DNA of 64,000 nt. Origin: Pseudarthrobacter sp. ATCC 49987 (lineage in GTDB: Bacteria > Actinomycetota > Actinomycetes > Actinomycetales > Micrococcaceae). Each line of letters opens with the position of its first letter. Position 1 is the first letter of the stretch. The notes under the pieces are model-generated. The model was not told the origin of the DNA and did no database searches. It was given only the letters and a program-made list of their open reading frames with translations. Positions 54,635-62,807 of the stretch are shown here, in pieces. Made by a program: the position numbers and the translations under genes. The stretch lies in assembly GCF_009928425.1 (NCBI RefSeq), contig NZ_JAABNS010000001.1:3472001-3536000 (forward strand), in the 5' to 3' direction.

Positions 54635-55696
54635 GTGCAGCCCCTCAACGCGCATCTGCGCACCCTCCACAGCCTGGCGCCGGCCAACAAGGACCACGTC
54701 TCGGCCGTTCGCGTGGCCGTCAGCGTGGCCGCGCCATCCCTCCTGCTCCTGGCTGCGGGCCGCCCGGACCTGATGATCTACGCCGTGTTCGGCGCCCTGA
54801 CCGGCATGTACGGCCGGAACGAGCCGCACCAGCTGCGCCTTAAGCACCAGGGCCAGGCCGCCGTCCTCCTGGTGGGCGGGCTGGCTGTCGGCGTCTTCCT
54901 GTCGGCGAACCAGCTCCATTCCTGGGTGCTCGTCGTCACCGAAACGCTACTGGCGGCAGCGGGCTCCCTCTTCGCGGACAAGGTCGCCCTGAAGCCCAAC
55001 GGCCCGTTCTTCGGAATCCTGGCCCTGGGCGCCTGCGCCTCCGTCCCCACAACGGTGCACTGGCACACGGCGGTCCTGATCGGCGCCCTGTCCGCCGTCT
55101 TTTCCATGGCGGTGGGGTTCGGCGGCTGGGTCCGGGGCCGGGCCTGGCAACGCGGAGCAGAGCGCGCTGTCCCGGCGATGCTCGGGGCGAGGCGCCGGGC
55201 AGCCTGGATCCACGCCGCCCGTTACCTTGCCGCGGTCGGGGCGGCCGGCTCCGTCGGGGTGCTCAGCGGAAGCGGGCACCCGCACTGGGCCATGGCCGCG
55301 GCCGCGGTCCCGCTGGCGGGAGCGGACATGCCAAGCAGCGTGCACCGCGGCCTGCACCGGATTGTTGGCACCCTGCTGGGCCTCGTGGTGGTCGCCGCGG
55401 TGCTGTTCCCCTGGGTCTTCTCACCCCTCCGGGCGTTCCCGGGCCACGAGGCAGCCGTCCTGGCATTGCTGGTGATTGTCCTGCAGTTCACCACCGAGCT
55501 GTTCATGACCAGGCACTACGGCCTGGCCATGGTGTCCTTTACTCCCGTGATCCTGCTGATGACACAGCTCGCCGCCCCTGCCGACCCCCTGGTGCTGGTG
55601 ACCGAGCGCGCCGTCGAGACCCTGGTGGGAGCCGTGCTGGGCATCCTTGTTGTGGTCCTGATCCGCCGGCGCCGGCCTCCGGCCGGCGGGCGCTGA
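54635..55696 (+). CDS. FUSC-family membrane protein
   Basis: A 353-residue protein with two hydrophobic blocks of about four to five helices each, and soluble linkers. The MYGRNEPHQLRLKHQG stretch after the first helices and HRGLHRIVGTLLG (a conserved HR..GT..G motif) are FUSC/aromatic-acid-exporter features. It could export aromatic acids or similar organic anions; this is a family inference. GTG 54635 follows GGAGG seven bases away. Confidence 0.85.
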   Translation: MQPLNAHLRTLHSLAPANKDHVSAVRVAVSVAAPSLLLLAAGRPDLMIYAVFGALTGMYGRNEPHQLRLKHQGQAAVLLVGGLAVGVFLSANQLHSWVLVVTETLLAAAGSLFADKVALKPNGPFFGILALGACASVPTTVHWHTAVLIGALSAVFSMAVGFGGWVRGRAWQRGAERAVPAMLGARRRAAWIHAARYLAAVGAAGSVGVLSGSGHPHWAMAAAAVPLAGADMPSSVHRGLHRIVGTLLGLVVVAAVLFPWVFSPLRAFPGHEAAVLALLVIVLQFTTELFMTRHYGLAMVSFTPVILLMTQLAAPADPLVLVTERAVETLVGAVLGILVVVLIRRRRPPAGGR

Positions 55697-55700
55697 GCGG

Positions 55701-56483
55701 CTATTTGGCGCGGCGCGGGGGCCCGGATACGAGCCTGTCCGGGAGCACGCGGGCGGCTGCGGTCAGCACCTTGTAGCGCTTGGTCGGGATGGACACGGCT
55801 TTGCCCCGTGCGTTGTCGGCGAGGCCTTCGCGCACCACCCGCTCGGCCTGCAGCCACATCCAGCGCGGGGTTACCGTCTTGTCCATGCCCATCCGGTCGT
55901 GGAACTCCGTGTGGGTAAACCCGGGGCAGACCGCCGTCACGTTCACACCCTCCTTGGAGTAGGCGAGGTTTGCCCAGCGGCAGAAGCTGACCAGCCAGGC
56001 TTTGGCCGCCGAGTAGCTTCCGCGGGGCAGGAACGCCGCCACGCTGGCAACGTTGATGATCCTGCCCGAGTGCCGGCCGAGCATGCCCTGCAGCGCGGCG
56101 TGGGTCAGCTGCATGGCGGTCTCCACATGCAGCTTCAGATGCCTGGTCTCCTCCGCGATGTCGTTCTCCGCGAAGGAACGCAGCAGGCCGATCCCGGCGT
56201 TGTTGACGAGGATTTCCACCGGCCGCGCCGGATCGGTGAGACGCGCGACGACGGCTGCCACCCCGGCGTCGTCCGCGAGGTCGGCGGAGAGAACCTCCGC
56301 GCGGACGCCGTACCGGTTCTCCAGCTCCGCCGCCCCGGCCTGGAGCCGGGCGGCATCGCGGGCCACGAGGACCACGTTGTGGCCCTGTTCTGCGAGCTGG
56401 CGGGCGAATTCGGCCCCGATCCCGGCGGTGGCTCCGGTGATCAGGGCGGTGGTGTCAGCCGGGGTCGCGGCATGTGGAGTCAT
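55701..56483 (-). CDS. Short-chain dehydrogenase/reductase
   Basis: Classical SDR of 260 residues. TGATAGIGAEFA (cofactor, about 17-28), NNAGIGLL, the catalytic YSAAKAW (Tyr/Lys) and PGFTHTEF are in order. The C-terminus (VREGLADNARGKAVSIPTKRYKVLTAA) resembles the DltE/YqjQ-like group. Substrate unknown. Convergent with the FUSC gene. Confidence 0.92.
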   Translation of the reverse strand: MTPHAATPADTTALITGATAGIGAEFARQLAEQGHNVVLVARDAARLQAGAAELENRYGVRAEVLSADLADDAGVAAVVARLTDPARPVEILVNNAGIGLLRSFAENDIAEETRHLKLHVETAMQLTHAALQGMLGRHSGRIINVASVAAFLPRGSYSAAKAWLVSFCRWANLAYSKEGVNVTAVCPGFTHTEFHDRMGMDKTVTPRWMWLQAERVVREGLADNARGKAVSIPTKRYKVLTAAARVLPDRLVSGPPRRAK

Positions 56484-56513
56484 GGCGACAGCCTAACCGG
56501 TGTGGGCCCGGCC

Positions 56514-57179
56514 TCAGGCGAGGGCCTGCCCCGCGGCCAGTTCGCCTTCCGCGGGACCGCCCGCAGCGCCCCTGTGGCGGTTCTGCAGCTCTTCGGTGGC
56601 CAGCTCGTACCAGGTGTGGGCGCCGAAGGACGGGCTGGCCGTGTCGAGGTGCCGGTACAGGGCGTCGGCCAGCTGGCCCAGGGCCACCTCGGACAGCGCC
56701 CGGACGGTCGCGGCGGGGTCGAGGGTTCCCTCGAAGTACTCGGAGAGCTCCAGGCCGTTGATGGTGTTGAGCTCGGCCGGGACCGGGCTGCAGGCATCAA
56801 GCGCCGGGACTGCCGCGAGTTCGCCCTCGAGGCCGGCGAGCACTTCGCCGTCGGAGCCCACGTGCAGCAGGCAGATCGGCAGGTCCGCGGGCTCCGCCAG
56901 GGTGACGCGGAACGGCTCGGCGCCGGCCCCGGGGCCCGGCGCGCCGGCAGCCACACTGGCATCGGCGGTGGACCTGAGCTGCAGGAGGATCTCCGGGTCC
57001 AGATGGGAGGCGCCGTGCAGGTCGATGATCACATCCGTGCCTGCGCCGAGGCGGCCTGCCCGCCGCATGATGTGCAGGAGGGAGGGAAAGTCCGGTTGGG
57101 TAAGGCAGCCGGTGACTTCGAGGGTCACGTGTCCGGGATCGACATCCACACGGACAAGCACACGCAGTTTATGGTTCAC
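56514..57179 (-). CDS. STAS-like domain protein, unknown
   Basis: About 221 residues. The first ~75 residues (VDVDPGHVTLEVTGCLTQPDFPSLL, DVIIDLHGASHLDPEILLQL) follow the beta-alpha pattern of STAS/anti-sigma-antagonist domains, though the phosphorylatable Ser is not clear (His/Leu around it). The rest is Ala/Glu-rich and helical. It may be a lineage-specific regulator. Start GTG 57179 after GGAGAA; ATG 57218 is also open. Confidence 0.7.
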   Translation of the reverse strand: MNHKLRVLVRVDVDPGHVTLEVTGCLTQPDFPSLLHIMRRAGRLGAGTDVIIDLHGASHLDPEILLQLRSTADASVAAGAPGPGAGAEPFRVTLAEPADLPICLLHVGSDGEVLAGLEGELAAVPALDACSPVPAELNTINGLELSEYFEGTLDPAATVRALSEVALGQLADALYRHLDTASPSFGAHTWYELATEELQNRHRGAAGGPAEGELAAGQALA

Positions 57180-57295
57180 GGGGTTCTCCAAAGGGACACG
57201 TCCAAGAGCCAACTGCATAACTCTGCTAAAACCTTACGAGGTTGTTGCCCCTGTCACAAGCCTGCGCGGCCGCCCCGCCCGCAGCCGGCCGGGTT

Positions 57296-57640
57296 TCAGG
57301 CTCCGGCCGGTGGCTGCTCCGGCCAGTCGATGTACTGGGTGTAGGAGTCGTGCTTGCGCAGGTACCGGTACATAAAGGGGCAGTTTGGGATGATCCGTTT
57401 GCCGGAGGCCACGACGTCGTCCAGGGCGAAGTGGGCCAGCACCTTGCCGAGCCCCTGGCCCTGGAATTGCTCCGCCGTATCAGTGTGGATGAAGTCCACA
57501 TGGCCGGGCTCATCAATGAAGCGGATCTGGACTGCCAGCTTTCCGCCAACGTGGAGCTCGTAGCGGTGCAGCTCATCATTCCGGGTGGTGGATACGTCCG
57601 GGCTGAACGTGTCTTCAGTGGCTGCCGAGTTCTCCGTCAT
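57296..57640 (-). CDS. GNAT-like N-acetyltransferase (YjdJ type)
   Basis: A 114-residue compact GNAT. LAVQIRFIDEPGHVDFIHTDTAEQFQGQGLGKVLAHFALDDV contains the acetyl-CoA loop QGQGLG; the C-terminal CPFMYRYLRKH fits the small YidJ/YjdJ-like group, which lacks the full fold. Start overlaps the acyltransferase stop (ATGA), so the two are translationally coupled. Confidence 0.86.
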   Translation of the reverse strand: MTENSAATEDTFSPDVSTTRNDELHRYELHVGGKLAVQIRFIDEPGHVDFIHTDTAEQFQGQGLGKVLAHFALDDVVASGKRIIPNCPFMYRYLRKHDSYTQYIDWPEQPPAGA

Positions 57641-59037
57641 GGTTCGACATTGGCACGTATAGGCGGGCGTGGCAATGGCGGTCCCGATCCGCCGGGGGCC
57701 GAATCGGTCACGAACCGGACCGGGATCCGTCCCAGCAGCAGGACGGCGAGCGCGAAACACGCTGCTCCCCCGCCAAGCAGTCCGAGGGTGAGCCCGTTAA
57801 GCGCTGCGTCGACCACCGGAACATAGACGACGACGGCGGCCGTCACCACGGCGGCCGCCGGACGGGACAGGGCAGTCGCGGGCGCCGTCGGGCGTTCTTC
57901 GAGCCGGCCGAAAAGCATGAGTACGGGCAGCAGCAGCCCGATCAAAGCCAGCAGCACGAGCGGCCGCCCCCACCACCAGGCGGCCGTTCCCCCCGCCGGC
58001 TGCGGAAAGGCGGTCAGCAGCAAAAGTCCGGACATGGCTGCGAGCAGGGGCAAATGCCAGAGATAGACAGTCATGGCCCACCGCCCGCCCACTCCGATGA
58101 CCCGCCGCGCCCACGCCAGGGACGCCAGCCAGGCCAGCACGGGACGGAAAAGCTGCAGGGCCGCGGCCTGCGAGAACCCGAGGAGCAGCAGGGTCAGGTT
58201 GGGCGGGTTGAGGTTCACCAGCATGTTCCCGGAGTACAGCCCCAGCCACACCAGCAGCCCCAGGACCAGGTTGCTGCCCAGGATGATGCCCGCCAGCGCG
58301 GGGCGCCCGGGGGCCACTGGCCCGCCGTCGGCGAGGAAGAAGCCAAGTTGCTGCACCGCGCACCACAGGAAGACCATGTTCAGGTACGCCAGGGCCGGCA
58401 TCATCCCCCGCAGGCAGTCCACCGCCACCACCAGCGATGTGAGGCCTGCCAGGGTCAGCCAGGGGGCCCGGGCATGCAGCCTTGCCAGGAGTGGAAGATT
58501 CAGCTGCGCTGCCAGGTAGGCGGCCAGGAACCACAGCGGCATACCGGCGCCGGAGGCCAGCAGCTGGATGACCTGCGGGTCAACCCCGGCCAGCCGTGCG
58601 GCCCAGAGCCCGGTGAACATGACCGCGAGGAGGACGGCGGCGGGGCGGATGAGCCGCAGCATGCGGGCCTGCATGAAGTCGAAGGCGCTGCCGCCCCGGG
58701 CCCGCAGGCGCCGCCAGGACTGCACGCCGGTGATGCCCCCGGCGACGAAGAAGAGCGGCATGACCTGCAGGACCCAGACCACCGGTTCGAACCAGTGCTG
58801 GTTGCCGAGGGTGTTCTCTGAGGTCACGGTGCCGTCCGGGTGCAGCACCGGGCTGACCATCATGGTGTGCCCCACCACGACGAGCACAAGGCAGAAGAAC
58901 CTGGCGAGATCGATCACCAGGTCGCGGTCCGGCCGCAGGGCATACCGGTACCCTGGCTGCTGCCGTGAAGCCCTGGAGCCCCCTACGGACCCTTCCAACG
59001 CGCCCCCTTGAGCTTGTTGAGTGCTGGTGAGCGGCAA
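57637..59037 (-). CDS. Membrane acyltransferase 3-family protein
   Basis: A 466-residue protein with about ten helices. DRDLVIDLARFFCLVLVVVGHTMM (Arg/Asp followed by His in the first helix) and MPLFFVAGG are acyltransferase-3 features. Members transfer acetyl or succinyl groups to sugars or lipids on the membrane surface. Target unknown. It overlaps the GNAT gene by four bases. Confidence 0.87.
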   Translation of the reverse strand: MPLTSTQQAQGGALEGSVGGSRASRQQPGYRYALRPDRDLVIDLARFFCLVLVVVGHTMMVSPVLHPDGTVTSENTLGNQHWFEPVVWVLQVMPLFFVAGGITGVQSWRRLRARGGSAFDFMQARMLRLIRPAAVLLAVMFTGLWAARLAGVDPQVIQLLASGAGMPLWFLAAYLAAQLNLPLLARLHARAPWLTLAGLTSLVVAVDCLRGMMPALAYLNMVFLWCAVQQLGFFLADGGPVAPGRPALAGIILGSNLVLGLLVWLGLYSGNMLVNLNPPNLTLLLLGFSQAAALQLFRPVLAWLASLAWARRVIGVGGRWAMTVYLWHLPLLAAMSGLLLLTAFPQPAGGTAAWWWGRPLVLLALIGLLLPVLMLFGRLEERPTAPATALSRPAAAVVTAAVVVYVPVVDAALNGLTLGLLGGGAACFALAVLLLGRIPVRFVTDSAPGGSGPPLPRPPIRANVEP

Positions 59038-59095
59038 CGCTACTGTGTTGCCTCCATTGTCGGCCTTGTCCCGGCCGGCGGCCAGTGCCGTCGGT

Positions 59096-59488
59096 TCAGG
59101 CGCTCAGTAGCCCCAGCGCTGCGAGCACGACGGCGAGAAGGGGCGTCGCGCCCTGGGTGGCGGCCGCGCGGAGGTATTTGCGGCCGCCGAGGGCGAGCAC
59201 GATCGAGGCCAGGAGCATCGAGCCGCAGCTGCTGAAGACCAGGGTCCAGCCGACCGCAGGGTGGCCCAGGGCGATGGCACCGGTGCCGGCGAGGGCCCCG
59301 GCGGCCAGGAAAAGGTTGTAGAAGCCCTGGTTATAGGCCAGCGGCCGGGTGGTGTCGGCGTCGGCCTGCGAGGTGATGCTGAACCGCTTCCACGTGGCCG
59401 GCCGAGTCCAGGTGATGGACTCCATGGTGAAGATGTAGACGTGCAGCAGGGCCGCAAGCAGCGCGAAAACGAGGGAGGCCAGGATCAT
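59096..59488 (-). CDS. DUF1304 membrane protein
   Basis: A 130-residue protein with four helices. ALLHVYIFTMESITW in the first helix and AYNQGFYNLFLAAGA in the second are DUF1304 hallmarks (His and Glu in helix 1, NQGxYN). Function unknown. Confidence 0.9.
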   Translation of the reverse strand: MILASLVFALLAALLHVYIFTMESITWTRPATWKRFSITSQADADTTRPLAYNQGFYNLFLAAGALAGTGAIALGHPAVGWTLVFSSCGSMLLASIVLALGGRKYLRAAATQGATPLLAVVLAALGLLSA

Positions 59489-59531
59489 GGTCTGATCCTA
59501 GCCTCCCCCTGTTTTCTGATCCGTCCGTTGA

Positions 59532-60344
59532 TCAGCGTGAGAGTGTGGACAGCGCCGTGGCCGCGAACGTCCCGGCCGTGGCGTGCCATTCGGCCAGCAG
59601 TCCCTGAAGGTTCTCGCCGTCCCTGCGGTGCGCGGCCGTGCGCGCCTCGAGGGTCCCCAGAACGCCGGTCCGCAGCTCCGTGTTGAAGTTGACCTTGCCG
59701 ACGTTCATGGCGGCGGCCTTGACGAGTTCCGCGGCGGGGATTCCCGAGGCGCCGTGCAGCACCAGCGGAATGCGGGTCCGCACGGCAATGTCCTGCAGCA
59801 CGTCCCACCGCAGCTCCGGCTCGCCCTGGTATTTGCCGTGGACGTTGCCTACGGCCACGGCCAGCAGCTGGGCGTCGGGCCCAAAGGCCCTGTCCTCGTC
59901 GCCGGCGAGGTCGCCGAGTTCGGCCTCGATCACAACCTCGCCGGCAAAGCCGGTGCCGTCCAGCGCCAGCGCGTCCAAGGCGGCGCGCGCCGCCCGGACC
60001 AGGGCGATGTTGTCCTCGTATTCCAGCGACGATCCGTCCACCAGCACGGAGTCGGCCCCGGCGGCAACGGCGTCGGTAATCACGCGGAGATCGGAGGCGT
60101 GGTCCAGCTGCACGGCTACCGGGACGCTGGCGGCGTCGGCGAGGCCGCGCAGCGCCGCGATCAGCCGGCGGCCGTTCGGCGTGGCCGCAGTGCTGGGTGA
60201 GACCAGCAGGATGGCGCCGCGGCCGGCGTCCTCCGCCGCCGCCACCACGGCGAGGGCCGTGGTGAAGTCGTAGCAGGTGAAGGCCGGAACGGCCGAGCCC
60301 TGCTGGAGGGCGGAAGCCACCAGCTGGTCGAGACGGGCACGCAT
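59532..60344 (-). CDS. Class II fructose-bisphosphate aldolase-type enzyme
   Basis: A 270-residue zinc aldolase. The metal histidines are in LDHASDL, VHGKYQGEP and VLHGASGIP; GKVNFNTELR is the phosphate/loop region. It belongs to the FbaA/KbaY/GatY group. Here it sits in a four-carbon acid-sugar operon, so it may cleave a phosphorylated acid-sugar intermediate instead of fructose-1,6-bisphosphate; this is inference. ATG shares one base with the GntP stop (TGATG). Confidence 0.9.
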   Translation of the reverse strand: MRARLDQLVASALQQGSAVPAFTCYDFTTALAVVAAAEDAGRGAILLVSPSTAATPNGRRLIAALRGLADAASVPVAVQLDHASDLRVITDAVAAGADSVLVDGSSLEYEDNIALVRAARAALDALALDGTGFAGEVVIEAELGDLAGDEDRAFGPDAQLLAVAVGNVHGKYQGEPELRWDVLQDIAVRTRIPLVLHGASGIPAAELVKAAAMNVGKVNFNTELRTGVLGTLEARTAAHRRDGENLQGLLAEWHATAGTFAATALSTLSR

Positions 60345-61759
60345 CAGGCGCTCAGGCCCCCCACCAGGGTCCAGACGAGGAACGTCAGCGCGAAGCCTGC
60401 CACGCCGAGGATGGTCGTGAGGACCGTCCACGTACGCAGCCCGTCCGCCACCGACAGTCCCAGGTACCGGGTGACGATCCAGAATCCGGAGTCATTGATA
60501 TGGCTGAGGCCGAAAGCGCCGAAGCCGATTGCCACCAGAATCAGCGCCGTCTGTACAGGCGAGTACCCGCCGTCGGCAACCGAGGTCGCCAGAAGTCCCG
60601 CAGTGGTGATGATGGCCACGGTGGCCGACCCCTGGGAGGCGCGGAGAACCGCGGCCAGGATGAACGCCATCAGGATCAACGGCAGTCCTACGCTCTGCAG
60701 GCCCTCGGCGAGTGCCTTGCCGATGCCCGAGACGGTGAGGACTTTTCCGAAGACGCCGCCGGCGCCGGTCACCAGGATGACAATGGCGGTCGGGGCGAGG
60801 GCGGAGTCCATGACCTCGCCGGTGTGCTGGGAGGACCATCCGCGGCGGATGCCGAGGAAGTAGTAGGCCATTCCCAGGGCTGTCAGCAGTGCGATCAGGG
60901 GTGCGCCGACGAAGGCTGCGATGTCGGCAGCAGGGCTGCCCTTGGGCAACATCACCGCGCCGACGGTTCCCACCATGATCATCAGGATGGGCAACACAAT
61001 CAAGGTGATGATCATGGCCGGGCTGGGAGCGGTTTTGGCAACGGTCTTGACCGCGACGCCGCCGCTTGGGGCGGTGTCCTGCTCGACCTCGGATTTGCCG
61101 GAGCCGAAGAGGCGGAACTGCTCGGCAGTCCCGGGGAGCATCACGTAGTCGCGACGGTTGAGCCGTTTGGCAACGAAGTAGCCGAGCACCCCGACGGGGA
61201 TGCAGATCAGGAGCCCGATGATGGTCGTCCAGCCGATATCGGCCTTGAGGATACCGGCGCCGCCAACAACGCCCGGGTGCGGCGGAACAACCACGTGGAT
61301 GGCGAGCATGATCGCGCCGACGGGCAGCCCGATCTTGACCGGGTTGACCCCGGCCGCTTTGGAGAAGCCGTAGATGATCGGGATCAGGATGATGAATCCG
61401 ACGTCGAAGAAGACGGGGATGGCCAGCAGGAAGGCCGCGGAGGTCAGGGCCGCGATGACCCGGCGGGGTCCGAGGAGTTGGGTGAACTTTCCGGCCAGCG
61501 CCTGGGCACCGCCGGAAACCTCAATCATCTTGCCGAGCATGGCGCCGAGGCCGACGAGGATGGCGACCGACCCCAGGGTGCCGCCCATGCCTTCAGTGAC
61601 GGTCTTGACGATGTCCGGCAGCGGGATTCCCGCAACCAGGGCGACAATGACGCTGACAACCAGCAGCGCCAGGAAGGCCGGGATCTTGCACTTGATGACG
61701 GCCACCAGCAGCAGGGCTACGCCTGCTGCGGCTATGGCCAGGAGAGCGAGAGCGCTCAT
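60344..61759 (-). CDS. GntP-family gluconate/acid-sugar:H+ symporter
   Basis: A 471-residue permease with about 12-14 helices. VVPPHPGVVGGAGIL and AILVGLGAMLGKMIEVSGGAQAL are GntP signatures. It should bring in a sugar acid such as threonate, erythronate or gluconate. In an operon with the kinase, dehydrogenase and aldolase, a four-carbon acid sugar is the best guess. Confidence 0.9.
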   Translation of the reverse strand: MSALALLAIAAAGVALLLVAVIKCKIPAFLALLVVSVIVALVAGIPLPDIVKTVTEGMGGTLGSVAILVGLGAMLGKMIEVSGGAQALAGKFTQLLGPRRVIAALTSAAFLLAIPVFFDVGFIILIPIIYGFSKAAGVNPVKIGLPVGAIMLAIHVVVPPHPGVVGGAGILKADIGWTTIIGLLICIPVGVLGYFVAKRLNRRDYVMLPGTAEQFRLFGSGKSEVEQDTAPSGGVAVKTVAKTAPSPAMIITLIVLPILMIMVGTVGAVMLPKGSPAADIAAFVGAPLIALLTALGMAYYFLGIRRGWSSQHTGEVMDSALAPTAIVILVTGAGGVFGKVLTVSGIGKALAEGLQSVGLPLILMAFILAAVLRASQGSATVAIITTAGLLATSVADGGYSPVQTALILVAIGFGAFGLSHINDSGFWIVTRYLGLSVADGLRTWTVLTTILGVAGFALTFLVWTLVGGLSA

Positions 61760-61809
61760 CGGGTGTCTCCTTTGACGGACCGGTCCGGGGAAGGACCGGA
61801 GGGTTGGTT

Positions 61810-61841
61810 CGACGACGGCGGAGGTGGGCCCGCCGTCGTCG
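61810..61841 (-). other. Intercistronic hairpin between dehydrogenase and GntP genes
   Basis: Perfect 12-base arms (61810-61821 and 61830-61841) with an eight-base loop. A second, shorter hairpin (61780-61786 with 61793-61799) lies just downstream. No T-run on the minus strand, so it may set mRNA stability or partial termination. Confidence 0.55.
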
Positions 61842-61872
61842 GGGTTGGGGAAATCCGGGTGGCCGGGAGGGC

Positions 61873-62766
61873 CTAGGCGGTGCGCCTGGTGGGCGCGACG
61901 ACCTTGATCACCGCGGAGTCGTCGGCGGCGGCGAGCCCCTGGGCCTGGCCGAGGAGGTAGAGCTGCTCGGCGGCGGCGGCCACCGGGGCGGCAAGGCCGG
62001 CGGCGCGGGTGGCCTTGCCGACGATGCCCATGTCCTTGACGAAGATGTCCAGGCGGCTGAGGACCTCCGCGCCGTTTTCCGTGTAGGCCTCGAGGATGCG
62101 GGGCCCGCGGTTGGACAGCATAAAGGACCCGGCGGCGCCGGCTTCCAGGGCTGCGAGGGTCTTGGCCTGGTCCAGGCCGAGGGCGTCTGCGAGGGCCATT
62201 GCCTCGGCTGCCGCGGCGATGTGGATCCCGCAGAGCAGCTGGTTGACGGTCTTGAGGGCCTGCCCGTCGCCGGGTTTGTCCCCCACGACGGTCAGGGTGG
62301 AGGCGAGCAGTTCCAGGACCGGCCGGGCCGCGTCCAGCGCCTGCGGTTCGGCGCCGACGACGATCAGGAGGTCGCCTTCGCCGGCGCGCTTCGGTCCGCC
62401 GGAAAGGGGCGCGTCAACGAGGGAAACGCCGAATTCCGCCAGCCGCGCGACGGTGGCGGGGATGGCCTCGGTGCCGACGGTGCTGCCCAGGATCACGACG
62501 GCGCCCGGCTTCAGCACGGAGGCGACCCCGTTCTCGCCGAAGAGGACGTCGTCGAGCTGCTCGCCGTTGCGCACGGCCAGCAGCAGCGCGTCGGCGCCCT
62601 CGGCCGCTTCACGGGCGGAGGCGAAGGTGCGGACCCCGGCGTCTTCGGCGAGCTGCAGGCGGGGCTCGGCGATGTCGAAGCCGTGGACGGTCAGCCGGGT
62701 TGCCAGCCGGGTGGCCATGGGCAGTCCCATGGCGCCCAGGCCGAGGACGGTCACTTGGTAGTTCAT
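61873..62766 (-). CDS. NAD-dependent acid-sugar dehydrogenase, LtnD-like
   Basis: A 297-residue beta-hydroxyacid dehydrogenase. VLGLGAMGLPMATRLA is the Rossmann motif, SLVDAPLSGGP the substrate loop and GQALKTVNQLL the catalytic Lys helix. In four-carbon acid-sugar operons such enzymes oxidise L-threonate or D-erythronate at C2. The start ATG 62766 follows GGAG; ATG 62778 adds four residues. Confidence 0.9.
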   Translation of the reverse strand: MNYQVTVLGLGAMGLPMATRLATRLTVHGFDIAEPRLQLAEDAGVRTFASAREAAEGADALLLAVRNGEQLDDVLFGENGVASVLKPGAVVILGSTVGTEAIPATVARLAEFGVSLVDAPLSGGPKRAGEGDLLIVVGAEPQALDAARPVLELLASTLTVVGDKPGDGQALKTVNQLLCGIHIAAAAEAMALADALGLDQAKTLAALEAGAAGSFMLSNRGPRILEAYTENGAEVLSRLDIFVKDMGIVGKATRAAGLAAPVAAAAEQLYLLGQAQGLAAADDSAVIKVVAPTRRTA

Positions 62767-62807
62767 GGTTTTCTCCATTGAAATGAGTGGGTTGGGGCAG
62801 GTGGGGA

